A stretch of 64,000 nucleotides of DNA from Camillea tinctor (taxonomy: Eukaryota > Ascomycota > Sordariomycetes > Xylariales > Xylariaceae): contig MU394066.1 in NCBI GenBank assembly GCA_022578605.1, positions 372,001 through 436,000 on the forward strand, written 5' to 3'. Within the stretch, counting starts at the first letter, position 1; every line of letters starts with the position of its first letter. Positions 23,312 to 35,530 of the stretch are shown here, piece by piece. A program made the position numbers and the translations under genes. The notes beneath the pieces are model-generated. The model was not told the origin of the DNA, made no database searches, and saw only the letters and a list, made by a program, of their open reading frames with translations.

Positions 23312-24105
23312 TGTGGTGTGATGGGCGGGCAGCGGGCAAGGGGAGGAGGAATACAAGTTAGGCCCCTGAACCTAGACTATTCAGCTAGGTCAGGTACGAA
23401 GTAACGACAAGACGCGGCATCTAGGGGGGCGTTTGGACAGAGGAGTTATTGGATATGGTTTTTATCGAGGGAACATTACTACTATCATCTTTTCTTACTG
23501 TTGCCATATAGTTCTTTTCTCTCTTGTTATATTATAACAGCGTATTGATCTATTAAATAAGTTAAACTACTTTTATTTCCCCTTTCTTTGTTTTTCAAAA
23601 CCAAGTCATTAGTATATGTGCTGTCTCTTACCTTTCTCCTTAAGTAGCCATTCAAAGTAAAATACTGACACTCACCTCTCCTTGAATATATATCTCTTAC
23701 CTTAACCTTTCTAATCTTTCCAACCCACTAGGTACACGAAACACGGAATTCACCAAATTTACCAATAGGCAAGAGACACTCGCAAGTAGACACAATTCAT
23801 TTCTTTCCATTTCTTTCCTTTCATGATCTCATCTCTTCATACCCTCTTTCCTCTAAAACCATTCCATTATCAAGTTACCCACCTAATCACTTGATCTACT
23901 TTGCCACTCTATTTAGTTAGATCAGAACCATTTTCCCCTTTCCCTTATCCCTCTTATAACTTTTTCTTAAAAAAACGGAAAAAAAAAACGGAAAACCGTA
24001 CTCTCGTAAAGCCCCTAGCTTTTCCGTGCTTTCCCCGCAGGTTATACACATACAGAGAGGTCAACTCCTCTTTCTCTCTCTCCATCCCCCCCCCCCCTCC
24101 ATATT
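23312..24105. other. Convergent 3' intergenic region
   Basis: AT- and pyrimidine-rich spacer between the 3' ends of the CaaX gene and ski2. It presumably carries both poly-A sites. No gene seen. Confidence 0.5.
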
Positions 24106-27100
24106 CTACATATACAAGCTCGCCACCGCCGTAATATCCCTCTTAATCAGCTCCTGCGCGCTCTGCATCTTCTGGTATAACTCGGGGTCGCCAATGATCC
24201 TTGCCGCGTTCTTCACCTCACGGCACGTCTCGTCGAGCCGCGTAATAGTCCTTACGATCGTGCCCTCGAGCACATCCGTCAGATCCGTGATATTCTTGAA
24301 GCTCATGCCGCGGGCCCACTCGTACACCACCTCCATGAGCCCGAAGCGCGGCCTCGACACGAAGTCGTTGCTATCCTCGGCGCTCTGGATCACCTGCCGC
24401 TCCGTCTGCACCGTGTTCACCTTCTCGCTGATGCCGATGATTGTTTTCATTCCCCTTTCCAGGTTCCCCGTGAGGTTCGGCACCGACTCTGTTTTCTCTT
24501 GGAATACGAACGCTGAGAGTAGGGCTGCGATCTCCGCTGGTTCGTACTCGGCGAGCACGTTGTCAAGGATGAGCTCCGTGAGCACGAGCTCATCCGCGGA
24601 GTGGATCTCGCATGCGACCTTGCCTTTGAGCTGGATGCGCGAGTCCGTGTCGATGAAGGACAGGTCCTGTAAGACTTGGATACGCTGTTCGTAGTCGGGT
24701 AGTAATTGGAGATTCTGATCAGAGAGCGCCTGGCGCAGTGAAGATATGTGCTCCTTGATGAGCCACTGGTCATGACACATAGCGAACTAGATATAATCTG
24801 ATTAGTCTTTGTCTGTAAATAGCATATAAATCCGAGTGGACAACTTACATGCTTCAAGAAGTTAGGGCACTTTGTGGTGGCCATCTGCTCAATGTTCGCA
24901 GCCTCCTGTGCCCGTTTCTGGATAATCTCCTGCAAATTAAAGCTCTTGATCTTCACGAAGCTGACCTCATCCCACATAGCCGCATCCCAGGGTTTGAATA
25001 GCTTAAAGATCCGTTCTTTGGCCCTTTGTCTCGCATCTCCACCTTGGAACCAATCAGGCACAATGCCCGAGGTAATCTTACCCACAAGGCACTCAATATC
25101 GCTGAGAGGGACATGGACGATAGAGGCTGAGACGAACTTTCGTTGTTGCGGGAGTGGCCTGAACAGAGGCCTAAAAGTACCGACAAATGGTAGCAGGTCG
25201 GCAGAAGCCCGTGTTTCGCGCCCTGATTTTATCTCCAGCACCTGGACGGTTGGCTGACCTGCTGAGGTCTTGGTGCTAACGCCTTCGGACAAGAGGATGC
25301 CTAGCGTACGCACGCCATCCTTATTCCATACAATGAGCCTAGACTGCGCAAATAGCTTCTTGCCAATAGGTATGGCAAGAATTCCCTTGTAGAGATCCTG
25401 GGTCAATTGCTTGTAGTTCATTGCCGCCTGATGGCATTGGTCCAAAGACTCATCACAGATAGCGCAAGGCTCCCGTTTTACCTTGGCTAAGTCGGCCTCT
25501 GATAACTTGACGGCCTTCTCGTGTTCAGGGAGTAGTTGCTGAGTGGCGTGCTCTGAGAAGCTGCGCTTAATCATCTCCTCGATTTTTAAAGCCTCCACAC
25601 GTAGCAGATTCAGGATCATGTTGTAGGTCAATCGAAACTGTGACCGTAGCTTACTAGGCGGATCTAGAATCATCTTCTGGAGGTCAACTACGGGAGGTGC
25701 TTCGTCACCGCCACCAGGAGGCACGATGATGACGGACCCGACAGGGTCTAGTCCACGACGACCAGCTCTGCCAGCCATCTGGGTATACTCGCCTGGAAGA
25801 AGGTTTCGGAACGAATGTCCATCGTGCTTACGGTAGCCGGAGAAGACGACTGTCCTTGTAGGAAGATTGAGGCCCATCGCAAACGTTTCAGTCGCAAAGA
25901 GGATCTTGACAAGTGTCTGAGCGAAGAGGATTTCAACAATCTCCTTAACAATCGGCAAGAGACCACCATGATGCACAGCGATACCCCGGCTCAGGAGTTC
26001 CCGCAGACGGATAATCTGAGGAAGAACCCGATCTTCAGGTCGTAGCCGTGCTATCGACTTTTGTATGATCATGTGGATATGACTCTTCTCTTTGGCGGTG
26101 CAGAAATCCTGGTTGCTCAGCGCATCGGCGTTCTCCTCGCACCGCTTCTTGGAGAAGACGAATATACACGCAGGCAGCAAGTTGGCTTTCTTCAGATATT
26201 GAACCAGGTGCACCCATAGATTCCTGTCCTGTGCCACGGACGAGAATCCTCCGGGTCGACCAGCACGGCCCATGTGGCCTGGTGCGTGACTAGCCCTAGG
26301 AGGACCGCCTCGGCCGCGCTGTTGTCCACTACCACGTTGCCCACCCCTTTGCTGGTTACCACCACGCTGATTACCTCCTCTTTGGTTGCCTCGCTGGTTA
26401 CCGCCGCCCCGAGCAGCAGGTGCCGGCAAGGCCTTGTCTTTCCCACGCATTGCTTGATCAGCTGCCTTCCATCCGGTCTCGAGAAACTTCTTGTCGGAGT
26501 CCACGATCTTATATATGTTCTTGTTGGCATATAGGAAATGCTCGAGGGGAACAGGACGTTTCGGAGTTGAAATGACGTATATATCCTTCTGCTTGGTTCT
26601 ACCAACCCACGAAGCGAACTCATACGTATTGGGGACGGTTGCCGACAGCAGAATCAAAGACACATGTTCAGGAAGCATGATGATGACCTCCTCCCACACA
26701 ACACCTCGCTCAAAGTCATTGACATAGTGAACTTCATCGAAAATGACAAACTCAACATCGCGGATCAGATCGGCTCCTCTGTATAACATACTGCGTAGAA
26801 TCTCGGTAGTCATGATGAGACAGCTCGCTTCGGGGTTGATTTGCACATCGCCGGTCAGAATGCCGACCTCATCAAATGTCTGGCGGAAATCTCTGAATTT
26901 TTGGTTGCTCAAGGCCTTAATGGGGGAGGTGTAGATGGCCTTGGTCATATGGCGCGCAGCCAAGGCGATGGCATATTCGGCTACTACTGTCTTGCCGGCC
27001 GATGTGTGAGCAGCAACGAAAACGGAATCGCCACCTTCCAGGTGATATATAGCCTCCTTTTGGAAGGTGTCGAGCTCAAAGGGCCACTCCCTCGCCATGT

Positions 27101-28022
27101 CGGGCACGAGCTCCTTGAAATTGGGGATATCCCTATTTATATCGACCATATGGGCCCACTCGCGACCTGCCTTCCTAGCGCTCGATGCAGCAAGGTTTCC
27201 ATGGGGCTCGAGAGCTGGGAATTCCACGGGCAGGAGGGCATCGATATCCTCATCCCCTTCTTCCCCTGAGTCCTCCTCGGCGCTGCCGTTAGTTTCTGGC
27301 TGGGCGCTGGCATCTTCGGTTTCCGGGCTCTGGTCGGGTTCCTGGTCAAGTTCGTCCTCAATGGCCTTGGCATCCTTCTCGTCGACCTTGGACTTCTTCT
27401 TGCTGAAATCAATGCCCCGCTCAAGACCAGGAGCTACTTCAAGAAGGCCACCGTCGGTTCCCAGCTTAATAACACGTTCGAGCTTGTTCTGTGTGCTCTC
27501 ACTTCCAGCAGCAGCAGCAGATTTCATCATCTGCTCTTCCATAGCAGCTGTTGCTTCGACGCCATCCAAACCACCGGGTGCGAAGGGGAAGAAACCGGCA
27601 GCACCACGAACGAAGTCTGCTCTACTACCGGGTTTGCGCATCAGAGAGGTAGAGTTCTTGGCGGTAGCGCTGTTTGCGGGAACGGTAACATTCTTGTATC
27701 CGGTCACCCTGCCCTCGAGGCCTTGTCTCTGGAAGCGGGTTACGGTTCGGGTCTGGGTGGGCGCAATGCGGAACAGCTCGGTCAGGTCGGTGGGACAATC
27801 CCATCGCTGCTGTAAACGATTAAGCCACTCGGTAGAGAAAGTATTGGAGGGGGTCAGGAACTTTCGCTCGAGTTCTGCTTTGAGTTCGGCAGGGTCCTGC
27901 TTGAACCGTTTGCGGGGTCCTTGCTGGAAGAGGATGTTGTCAATATTGAAGTCATCGTGGTCGTTATTATTATTGTCTAGCTGGAGCTTTTGCATAGCTC
28001 CCAAGAGGTCGGGGGAAGCCAT
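24106..28022 (-). CDS. ski2: Ski2-type RNA helicase of the Ski complex
   Basis: Superfamily 2 DExH RNA helicase that, with Ski3 and Ski8, feeds cytoplasmic mRNA into the exosome for 3'-5' decay and surveillance. Exons are 28022-24849 and 24786-24106 with one 63-bp intron, giving 1,284 residues. The Walker A motif is AAHTSAGKT (about residues 335-343), DEVH is about residues 428-431, followed by LLSATVPN, and motif VI is QMAGRAGRRG. CPNFLKHFAM across the splice junction and the C-terminal DSHCT-type helical domain fit Ski2 rather than Mtr4, as does the long N-terminal arm. An unusual RGG/RGGNQ-rich insert lies near residues 537-590, between the two RecA domains. The ATG at 28022 (MASPDLLGAMQ) is chosen; longer upstream frames start at non-ATG codons. 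Confidence 0.95.
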
Positions 28023-28694
28023 GCCGAGCTCCAATGCAAGACAAAAAGACAAAAAAAAATAGAAACTTAAGTGATTTCTATTTTTATATCTTGTATTTCA
28101 TGTGAAGACTATACCTCTCAGTGACTTGGAATGTTGCAGGTGGTTAGGTTGAGTACTATCGCAGGTTATGTGGTATAAGAAAGAAAGCGTTGTTAAGGTT
28201 GAAATGGAATGGAATTTTGGTTATGTACCTAGGTATCTACTGTGGTTTTGTCTCTATCGGCTCTCTTTAACCCCGATGGGGTGAATTGCTACCCCTCTAT
28301 AGCTGTATGTATCTACCTAGTTGTACGTACTACATCACTAAGTGGGGTCATCCTCACCTACAACTGTAGTTACCTAGGTACATGGCATGTACTTATGTAT
28401 GTACAATACTATGCACTACATACTTAGGGATTTAGGGGGTTATTCACAGTCAATACAAAAGAGGCCCTTACAAGTCACATTATAGAGACTGCAGTCTTTA
28501 AGATCACGATGCCATTGGCTCAATCCTGAAAGCTTCATTCATTAACCATGCCGTTCGCATGACTGTAACCCAACGCCAGACCATGCTATATCCATCATCA
28601 CTCACTTAATTAGTGTATAAACCCCAACTCTAGGTTGGTTTTCTTTTACCCCCTTTTTTACCTTCCTACCCCCCTATTCTCCTACTTGAGATAT
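28023..28694. other. Intergenic region between ski2 start and csm3 end
   Basis: Promoter side of ski2. Holds two ACCTAGGT palindromes (near 28226 and 28371). No gene seen. Confidence 0.5.
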
Positions 28695-29946
28695 TTACCA
28701 AAGCCCATCCATCTCTGCCATGGCTGCCTCCTCATCTTCATCGACATTACCCACTGGTGCATCTTGGGCTTCAGCACCAGTAGCCGGTCCAGACGTAGAG
28801 GTTGGCGCGGTTTGCTTAGCCTGGCCTTGACCCTCCGCTTCCGCCTCTGCCATCAGTGCATCCAGATCATCCTCATCATCATCTTCCACGAAAACCCGGT
28901 TGGATTTGCGAGCAGCACTAGGCTTAGGGGCTGGGGGTTTCGATTGTGTGTCTGCCTCGGCCTCGGCCATCAACGCATCTAGGTCGTCCTCGTCATCTGG
29001 TACGTCTTGGGCTGGCTTGATACTGCCATTCCCGAAGAGTGACTTCGGTGCTGCCGGCGGTGGCGCTGTCCGTTGCGCTTCCTCCTCTGCCATGAGTGCG
29101 TCCAACTCATCATCATCGGGCGCCCCGCCATTTTGTGGTGCGTTACCGCCGCTTCCAAACAACGAGTTCGTTGGCGCTTCCGTAGTCTTAGCTCGTTTTG
29201 GCGTCGCGCCATAGATATCCTCACTACCATCAACAAACATATTGTCGTCGTCTGCTGCCGGGGTCTTGGGCCGGTCGCCCGCGCTGTTCCGGAATATAGG
29301 GGCCAGCGGCGCGGGGAAGTTGGCCGGCTCGCGCTCTTCTGTCTCGCCGAAGATGTCGAAGTCGTCAGCGGTGGCGGCAGATCTCGGCTTGCCCTCCTCG
29401 ATCAGCTCTATGCGCTTCATCCGCATGTACTTCTTGTGGCCCGCCTTCTCCACCATGGCTAGAGCGTCGAGGAACTTGGCCTTGGGGAACAGGTCGTCGA
29501 GCCAGAGCTGGTAGAAGGAGAGTAGCCGCGCGGTATCGGAGAACTGCAAAATGGTAAATTAGCCCGACTATGTTCTGGAATCGCTAGAGTAAAAAAAGTG
29601 ACATAGTTAATAGAAGAATGCCTACCTCATGTCCTTTCCCCTTGAATTTGAGATCTCGCGCTTTTCTCCGTAGTCTCGGGATGCCCTTCTCGGATAGTAA
29701 TCTAGTTTCGTCGAGCTTGACTCTCGGTACTCTGGGTTTCTTGGTGACGGCAACTTCTTCTTCAATACCGAGACCCGAGGCGTCTTTCCGCTTTTTCGAC
29801 TGCGAGTTGTTCTGGCTGGTTTGAGCTTCGTCGGCGCCGGAGTCGGCGAAGGGATCATCGTCGATGTCGTAGTTATGAATATCGTTGTTCGTGGCTGGTC
29901 TGGAAGGTAGGGAAGATTGCCCTTTAGCTCCTGGTCGTGATGCCAT
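28695..29946 (-). CDS. csm3: Replication fork protection subunit Csm3/Swi3 (TIPIN homologue)
   Basis: Partner of Tof1/Swi1 (Timeless) in the fork protection complex, acting at replication forks in checkpoint signalling and sister cohesion. Exon 1 is 29946-29626 and exon 2 is 29543-28695 (82-bp intron), giving 389 residues. The conserved domain spans the splice site: [20 protein letters not shown], then the Swi3 helices ending [20 protein letters not shown]. Before it lies a basic patch (SKKRKD) that may serve nuclear import. The C-terminal half is disordered and acidic, with three near-identical blocks of [15 protein letters not shown] type. These resemble the acidic amphipathic RPA-binding motif known in TIPIN, here apparently multiplied. 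The ATG at 29946 is the first in frame. Confidence 0.93.
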
Positions 29947-30408
29947 TGCTTTTTTATTTTTTTTCTCTTCTTTTTCTACTTAATAAGTTTTGTGTATATT
30001 GCTAAGGTGTTCTGGAATAGGTGATGTATATAGTATAGTTGTGTCTTGTCTGTATAAGTGCATAATAAATTGATCTAGACGCGTCAAAGAGAACCTATCT
30101 AATCTAACCATGCTAAACCGCGTTTTTAGTGGAGACCGCGGGGTACTATCAATTAATAGGATGGAGGATCCACCTGGTCAAAGCTCAAGTTAGATAAGTT
30201 TATGTACATTGTATCCGAAGAAAAGCCGCTTAGCTAAGAATTACTTTTAGGTAGGCTTGGATTGGGCGATAAGATTTCCCATAACCCCGATTTCCGATTC
30301 TGGTGGAATTGAGCTCAAACCATTCCCATTGAAACCTCCAAACTGATGATAACGAGCTGCACCACACCACGCTGTGAACCAGCCCAGCCCCAATTGAGCC
30401 GGTAAACC
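29947..30408. promoter_or_regulatory. Divergent promoter region of csm3 and the complex I subunit gene
   Basis: 462 bp between two divergent starts. No distinctive site stands out beyond AT-rich stretches. Confidence 0.6.
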
Positions 30409-31252
30409 ATGGCGAACCCTTCTCAGCCCACCTATACCACTTCCAAAGTCGCCAGGTCCGACTTTCCCGTACGTTTATGCCCCAGTTATACACCTCACTT
30501 TAACCTTGGACCTGGAAGCTAACAACACTTACTTACAACATAGCTAATCGACAATGACCCGTACGTCTCGCTCCTCGATACTATACTCCGTTCGCTCGAT
30601 TGTTAATCGCTAATATAATTGGCCAAAAAACTATATAGACACTTCAAGCGCGTAGTCGGCTACGCCCGAACATCAGACTACGCCCACGGCGCCGTGGCTG
30701 CAGCTGCAGGTCCCGGTCTGCTATGGTTGACAGAGAGAATTGCGCCTTCGCGGGTCGGTCGTGGAGGTTTCCCCAAGGCGATGCGGCTCTGCGGTGTGAT
30801 TAGTTTGATGGGAGGTTTCTTGTACTTTTACGAGCGATCAGCCTGTACGTCCTCTCCTCTTCTCCCTTCTCCTCTTCCTGTTCAGACTCTAATACCATAT
30901 AACCCCTTCTATCCTTCTACTTTTCTGTATATATATATATATACAGTAGTATGCTGACGATTCTCTCTCAGTGAGATTCTACGGCATGTCCGAGAACGCC
31001 CGCGAAGTCGAGATGGACATGCAGGAGATGGTCGCCAAGGTCAAGGCCGGCGAGCCCCTCTACGGCGAGAGCAAGCTGTCCCCCCATCTGCAGGGCGTCG
31101 CCGCCCGCCAGTCGCGCTACTCGGCCCTCTTCACCGCCGTCCTGCCCTGGTTCAACTTCGTCAACCACAGCCAACACGGCGTCGATACGGCGAAGTACTA
31201 TAGGCGCGCAGAGCAGGAACTCGAAGCGGAGAGGCTGGGCAAGAGCTTGTAA
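30409..31252 (+). CDS. NADH:ubiquinone oxidoreductase (complex I) 20.9/21-kDa accessory subunit
   Basis: Fungal supernumerary subunit of mitochondrial complex I, homologous to the N. crassa 20.9-kDa type subunit. Four exons: 30409-30468, 30544-30560 (only 17 nt), 30639-30844 and 30972-31252, giving 187 residues, which matches the family size. Recognisable blocks are FPLIDNDPHFKRVVGYAR (spanning three exons), APSRVGRGGFPKAMRLCG, then FLYFYERSALRFYGMSENAR and LPWFNFVNHSQHGVDTAKYY. One or two hydrophobic segments in the middle fit membrane attachment in the inner membrane. Splice phases are exact, including the micro-exon. Family identification is strong; I leave the symbol open because numbering differs between species. 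Confidence 0.93.
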
Positions 31253-31587
31253 AAAGAAGAAACAAAGAGGAGGATATTATAGTATGGATATAGGGGAGCA
31301 CTGGATTGGTAACGAGGGGGATGGATGGTTCAATAAATGGGTGATGTGTATATAAGTCGAAAACACCATCAGCTGCATGAGAGACATGAGAGGGGAAGAT
31401 GGTTTATCAAAGGTTCCAGATGTCGCAAATGAAATTAAAAAGAAGAAAAAAAATAACCAAGTTCTATCAATCTTATTAATGATTTCGATGTCATGATCAC
31501 ATTATTGAATCTATGTTGAATCTAATGAGCTGAGCCGGGTTGGTCCATTAACTTATCCCCCCTTTTTCCCTCCTCCCCTTTATTTTC
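31253..31587. other. Convergent 3' intergenic region
   Basis: Spacer of about 335 bp between the convergent 3' ends of the complex I subunit gene and the Zn2Cys6 gene. Nothing else seen. Confidence 0.5.
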
Positions 31588-34500
31588 TCACGAAGTCCAG
31601 CCGAGGGGGTTAATCCCTGATAAATCCTCTTCTAATAAGCCCATCACTACAAGGTGAAATGTTAGATTAGCGAACCAACTCTACATCTAAGATAAAAAGG
31701 GATAAAACCAGGGGAAGGGTATATGTTCACAAACTTACTGTAATTATTCCCCGAGAACCAATCCCCCAGCTGATTCGTCTGGGCCATCGACCTCATCTGG
31801 GTATCATCCAAGCCCGCCATGTCGCCCGCATCCCCCATCGCCAAATCACCATTTATCCCTGCGTTCCCACTCTCACCATCCGCCGTGGAAACGAAGGGCA
31901 TGAACCCCAGCTGGCTGAGATACATATCGAACTCGCCGCTCGCGGTATGGCGCTGCTCCTGCGCCTTGGCCTCGACGTACAGCAGCGCCACGTTGTACAG
32001 CACCTGGCACAGCTGGAACAGTTTGTCCGCCGAGGACGACACGTCGCGCGCCGACGCGAGCGAGGACACGAAGTCGGCGAGCCGCCGCAGGTCCCCCGCG
32101 TCCGAGGTCTCGATCACGAGGCAGAAGATCACGATGAAGGGGATGAAGGGCGCGTAGAGGATGGTCCTAAATAAAAGGGGAGGTGGTTAGTCGATGAAGA
32201 GAGGAGGGAAGGAAGATGGGGGGAGGGGGGATCTGTGTGGGAAAAAGGGGTTAGGGGGGTTAGGGGTCACGCACCAGTGTATATACACCATCTTCAGCGA
32301 CTGGTCATCCATCATCTCCATGGCCTCGAGATGGCAGCGCATCGCCTCGCGCGCAAGGTCAATACACTCGTCGGCGAAAACGCGCGACCGCCCACTGCCC
32401 CCCGTCGCCGGCAGCGCCCGGTACGTGAGCACCAGCGCCGACAGGTACGACACCTCGTCGGACTTGAGCGTCAGCGTGAACATGCGCGCCTCGAAGTCGT
32501 CCGCGCCCCGCCGCCCCGCGATCTCCGCCAGCAGCCGCCCGTTCTCGCCCATCAGCCGCCGCTGCTCCCCGCCCAGGACCCGCACCTGCTCCTCGCGCGC
32601 CGCCGCCGGCTGCCGCAGCGCCGCCGGGCTGTACAGCCGCTCGTAGATCCGCCCCAGCACCTGCGAGTGCCGGATCCACAGCGTCATCACCTCTTTGCCC
32701 GGGTACGCCGCCTTCGCGTCCGGCACCACGTGCGGCAGCGAGATGTCGTAGTCCTGCAGCACCGCCGCCCGCCCCAGCCGCAGCGATAGCGCTTTGTCCA
32801 GCATGTACGTGCACCAGAAGAGGAGCGCTTTGTCGGCCCGTGTTTGCGGCGGGTCCGCGGCCATGGTGTGCGCTTGGTGCCACCCGAGCGTGCGGCACAT
32901 GTGTGCGGCGCGCGAGACGAGGAGCCAGGCGAGGGACGCGCGCGAGTCGTCTATGCAGAAGCTGGCCTGTTTTCGGATTTTTTTTTGTTAGTGAGTACCT
33001 AAGGCGTGCTTCAAGTGTCTGGGTATTTCTGGTTTTGCGGAAAAGGGGGAGAGGGGGTTCCGATCTAGTTAGAAGGGATAGCACAGAAGGTAGCACGTAC
33101 GCCCATCAGCAGCGCCTCGATGTTCTCGGACGTCGCCGGCATCATGAGGTTCAGCTGCGCGAGCGCGATCTCCAGGTTGCGCTGGCACATGGCGCGGCAG
33201 GCCTCGTACTGGGCCTTCTCCCGCGCGTCGGCCGCGCCGAGCCCCGCCTCGAAGAACACGTAGATCAGCCCCGAGTTGACCAGGATGAAGCCCGCCTCCG
33301 ACACGTCCTCCGTGCAGAAGTACAGCCGCCGGCACTGGTCCGTGAACCGGTCGATGTCCGTGAAGCAGTAGATGATCGCCAGCATCACGGGCACGGGGCC
33401 GTCTGCGTAGTTGGCAGTTAGAGGTTTGGTGGTGGATTATATTGTAGGAAACTGGGCTGCGTGTGGGAATAGGGGGAAAGGGGTGTACGTACGTCGCATC
33501 TCTTTCAACCTCTCGACCACAACCGCCATTGGCGGTAAGGGGAGGTCCTTTAGGTTGGTCTTTGGAACATGTTTCTGGTGACTGGGCCATTTGTCACCCT
33601 CGTCTTGTGAGAAAGCTCCCGCGCCGGTCTTCTGCTTGTGCTTTTGATTTTGCATGTCCACGATTTGTCGTAGCGACGACAACGCCGCTTCGATCTTGGG
33701 GTCGCTGCCATGACTTAACGAAGTCCGTTGCACGGCATCTGCGAGAAATTCGCTTGCAAACACCGTGTGTGCTGTTAGTGAGGAGTTCCCTTCGAAGTTT
33801 TCAGCATCCTCCGGGTCGAAGATGGTGCTTCGATCTTCGCGGCTTGAGGATGACGGTGTAGGCTTGTCTGTCTGCCCAGCTGCTGGGCTAGATCTTGGCG
33901 CCGGCACCAGCGTCGGTGGTTGCTGTAATGGTGAAAATCCAGATGACCTGGGTGGTGGACGTTGGGGTTCTACCCCTGGCGTTGCCACTGCCCCTGGTGA
34001 AGCGGATGCTGCCACGAAGGGGTTAAGGTTCCGCAAGAGTCTCTCGATGCTCGCCAAGCGCTCCTCGATCTGGTCGATCTTCCGCTCGCTATCATCATGA
34101 TCAGCTAGTATGTCCGGGCAATACGTTTATAGACAACCCTGATGGGAGTTGCATGTGCATGACCACGTACTATTGGCTAGATATCAGGACCCGCTGGCGA
34201 GGCTCCTTGGGCTTCTGACCTGCGCCTGTAGAACTACAGGAGCGCTTAGCACTCCGGCAGTTGGAGCAGGGTGATTCTTTGTCGCAGCGAATCTGTGGGG
34301 GGTGTCGTGCGGTAGCTTGTGTCAACCAAGATCTAGTTCGATGGGTTGGTGTGGGGTTTTCATTTTAAGGGGGGCAGATGTAGTAGTATTCACCTTTCTT
34401 AGTCTACATTGGTCACACTGTTATATTGGCATACCAAGGAGTTCTCATTAGCTTAGTTTGTTCTTCCACGTTAGAGTGTCTGCCGTGATACCACACTAGG

Positions 34501-34611
34501 TAGAGTGGGCACGGGTGCCGACGGGCTCCGAATGTTTCTTACCGCTCGTCGAATGGTGGTCGGAGGAGAGTCCGGACCATTGCCGCTAGTTTCGGCCGCC
34601 TCGGGGTCCAT
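31588..34611 (-). CDS. Zn2Cys6 transcription factor with fungal_trans domain
   Basis: Nuclear C6 regulator of 762 residues in eight exons: 34611-34543, 34417-34394, 34292-34171, 34085-33493, 33402-33101, 32966-32275, 32166-31739 and 31646-31588. The zinc cluster is split by an intron: RRACDQCRLRK on exon 2 and IRCDKESPCSNCRSAKRSC on exon 3. It is followed by a coiled coil (KIDQIEERLASIERLLRNL) for dimerisation. The middle homology region (fungal_trans) starts near VPVMLAIIYCFTDIDRF and includes SFCIDDSRASLAWLLVSRAA. The last exon encodes MMGLLEEDLS, a conserved C-terminal feature of many such factors. Exon 4's acceptor (AG at 34087-34086) is the least certain junction; it was chosen because it keeps the frame. 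Exon 6 is very GC-rich. Targets are unknown. Confidence 0.9.
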
Positions 34612-35001
34612 TGGAGGTGCGGGTGTTATTTAATCAAACGATGCCCGGGCATATACTCACATATGTATATACATGTACATACAAATTAAGATACCGTTTT
34701 TCTGTGTCTCACGTATATATTATTCTGGTTTACAAGAATCAGCTAAGTGAAAGATGAGAAGCTCGACGGCGTAGTTTAGTGAGCGGATCCCGCGGGTCCC
34801 GGCAAAACAGTAAGATCGAACCACCCATGGGTTACGTGGATTTGGCCAGGAATCTAGAAAGGAATGTCTACCTATTTCAATCCAGCTTTTATATTTGCTA
34901 TAGCTTGTCAGGGATTTCGTCATTCGACGAAAAAAGTTCGACTAGGTTCAATGATCCAATCAATGAGTGAGTATATAGTAGGCGTGATTGAAGATTCGTC
35001 T

Positions 35002-35032
<31 letters not shown>

Positions 35033-35530
35033 AAATGCATGGGCCAATTTAAGCAGTTATCTTTTATTTTAATGGATATTCTCTAAGTTGCAAACCAAGA
35101 GGATCCTACAGGATGATATGAGATTTATATTGAGAGTGTCACTTGGAAGAAAATAGCAATGCTAGATGAGATAGTTGTGTAAGTCGAGTCATTGATGCTT
35201 CTATACCTAAACCTAGGTACATATATGTAGATATAGGTGGACATGCACGTATACGTATCGATGATTACATAAAAGTGACATACGGCTAAAGCTCGGTCAG
35301 CTGCATTCATTATGCCCGCTATCGCCGATAACCCTTCCTATGCTTGTTCCATACCTAACCTAGGTACGTACCTACTACTTTCCTCCTTACAACTACATAC
35401 ACTTAACATAGATGGATAGGTTATGCACATAAATTCTCGTTCTATTTCGCGTTGCAACTAGGTCAACATTAGGGGGTGAACCAAGGATGATCACACCGAG
35501 GGAATAGGGAATACCTAAGGAATAAAAACA
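34612..35530. promoter_or_regulatory. Divergent intergenic region between C6 gene and F-box gene
   Basis: 919 bp. Contains a (TA)n(TG)n microsatellite near 34998-35031 and two ACCTAGGT palindromes (near 35212 and 35361). No coding signal. Confidence 0.5.

Noticed and set aside
28420..28440. TTAGGG-like bases that could indicate a telomeric repeat
   Set aside because: Only one or two imperfect units within ordinary intergenic DNA.
32235..33421. Long plus-strand frames opposite the eight-exon Zn2Cys6 gene
   Set aside because: The minus strand carries conserved domain content and matching splice sites; the plus frames are low-complexity Arg/His/Pro text.
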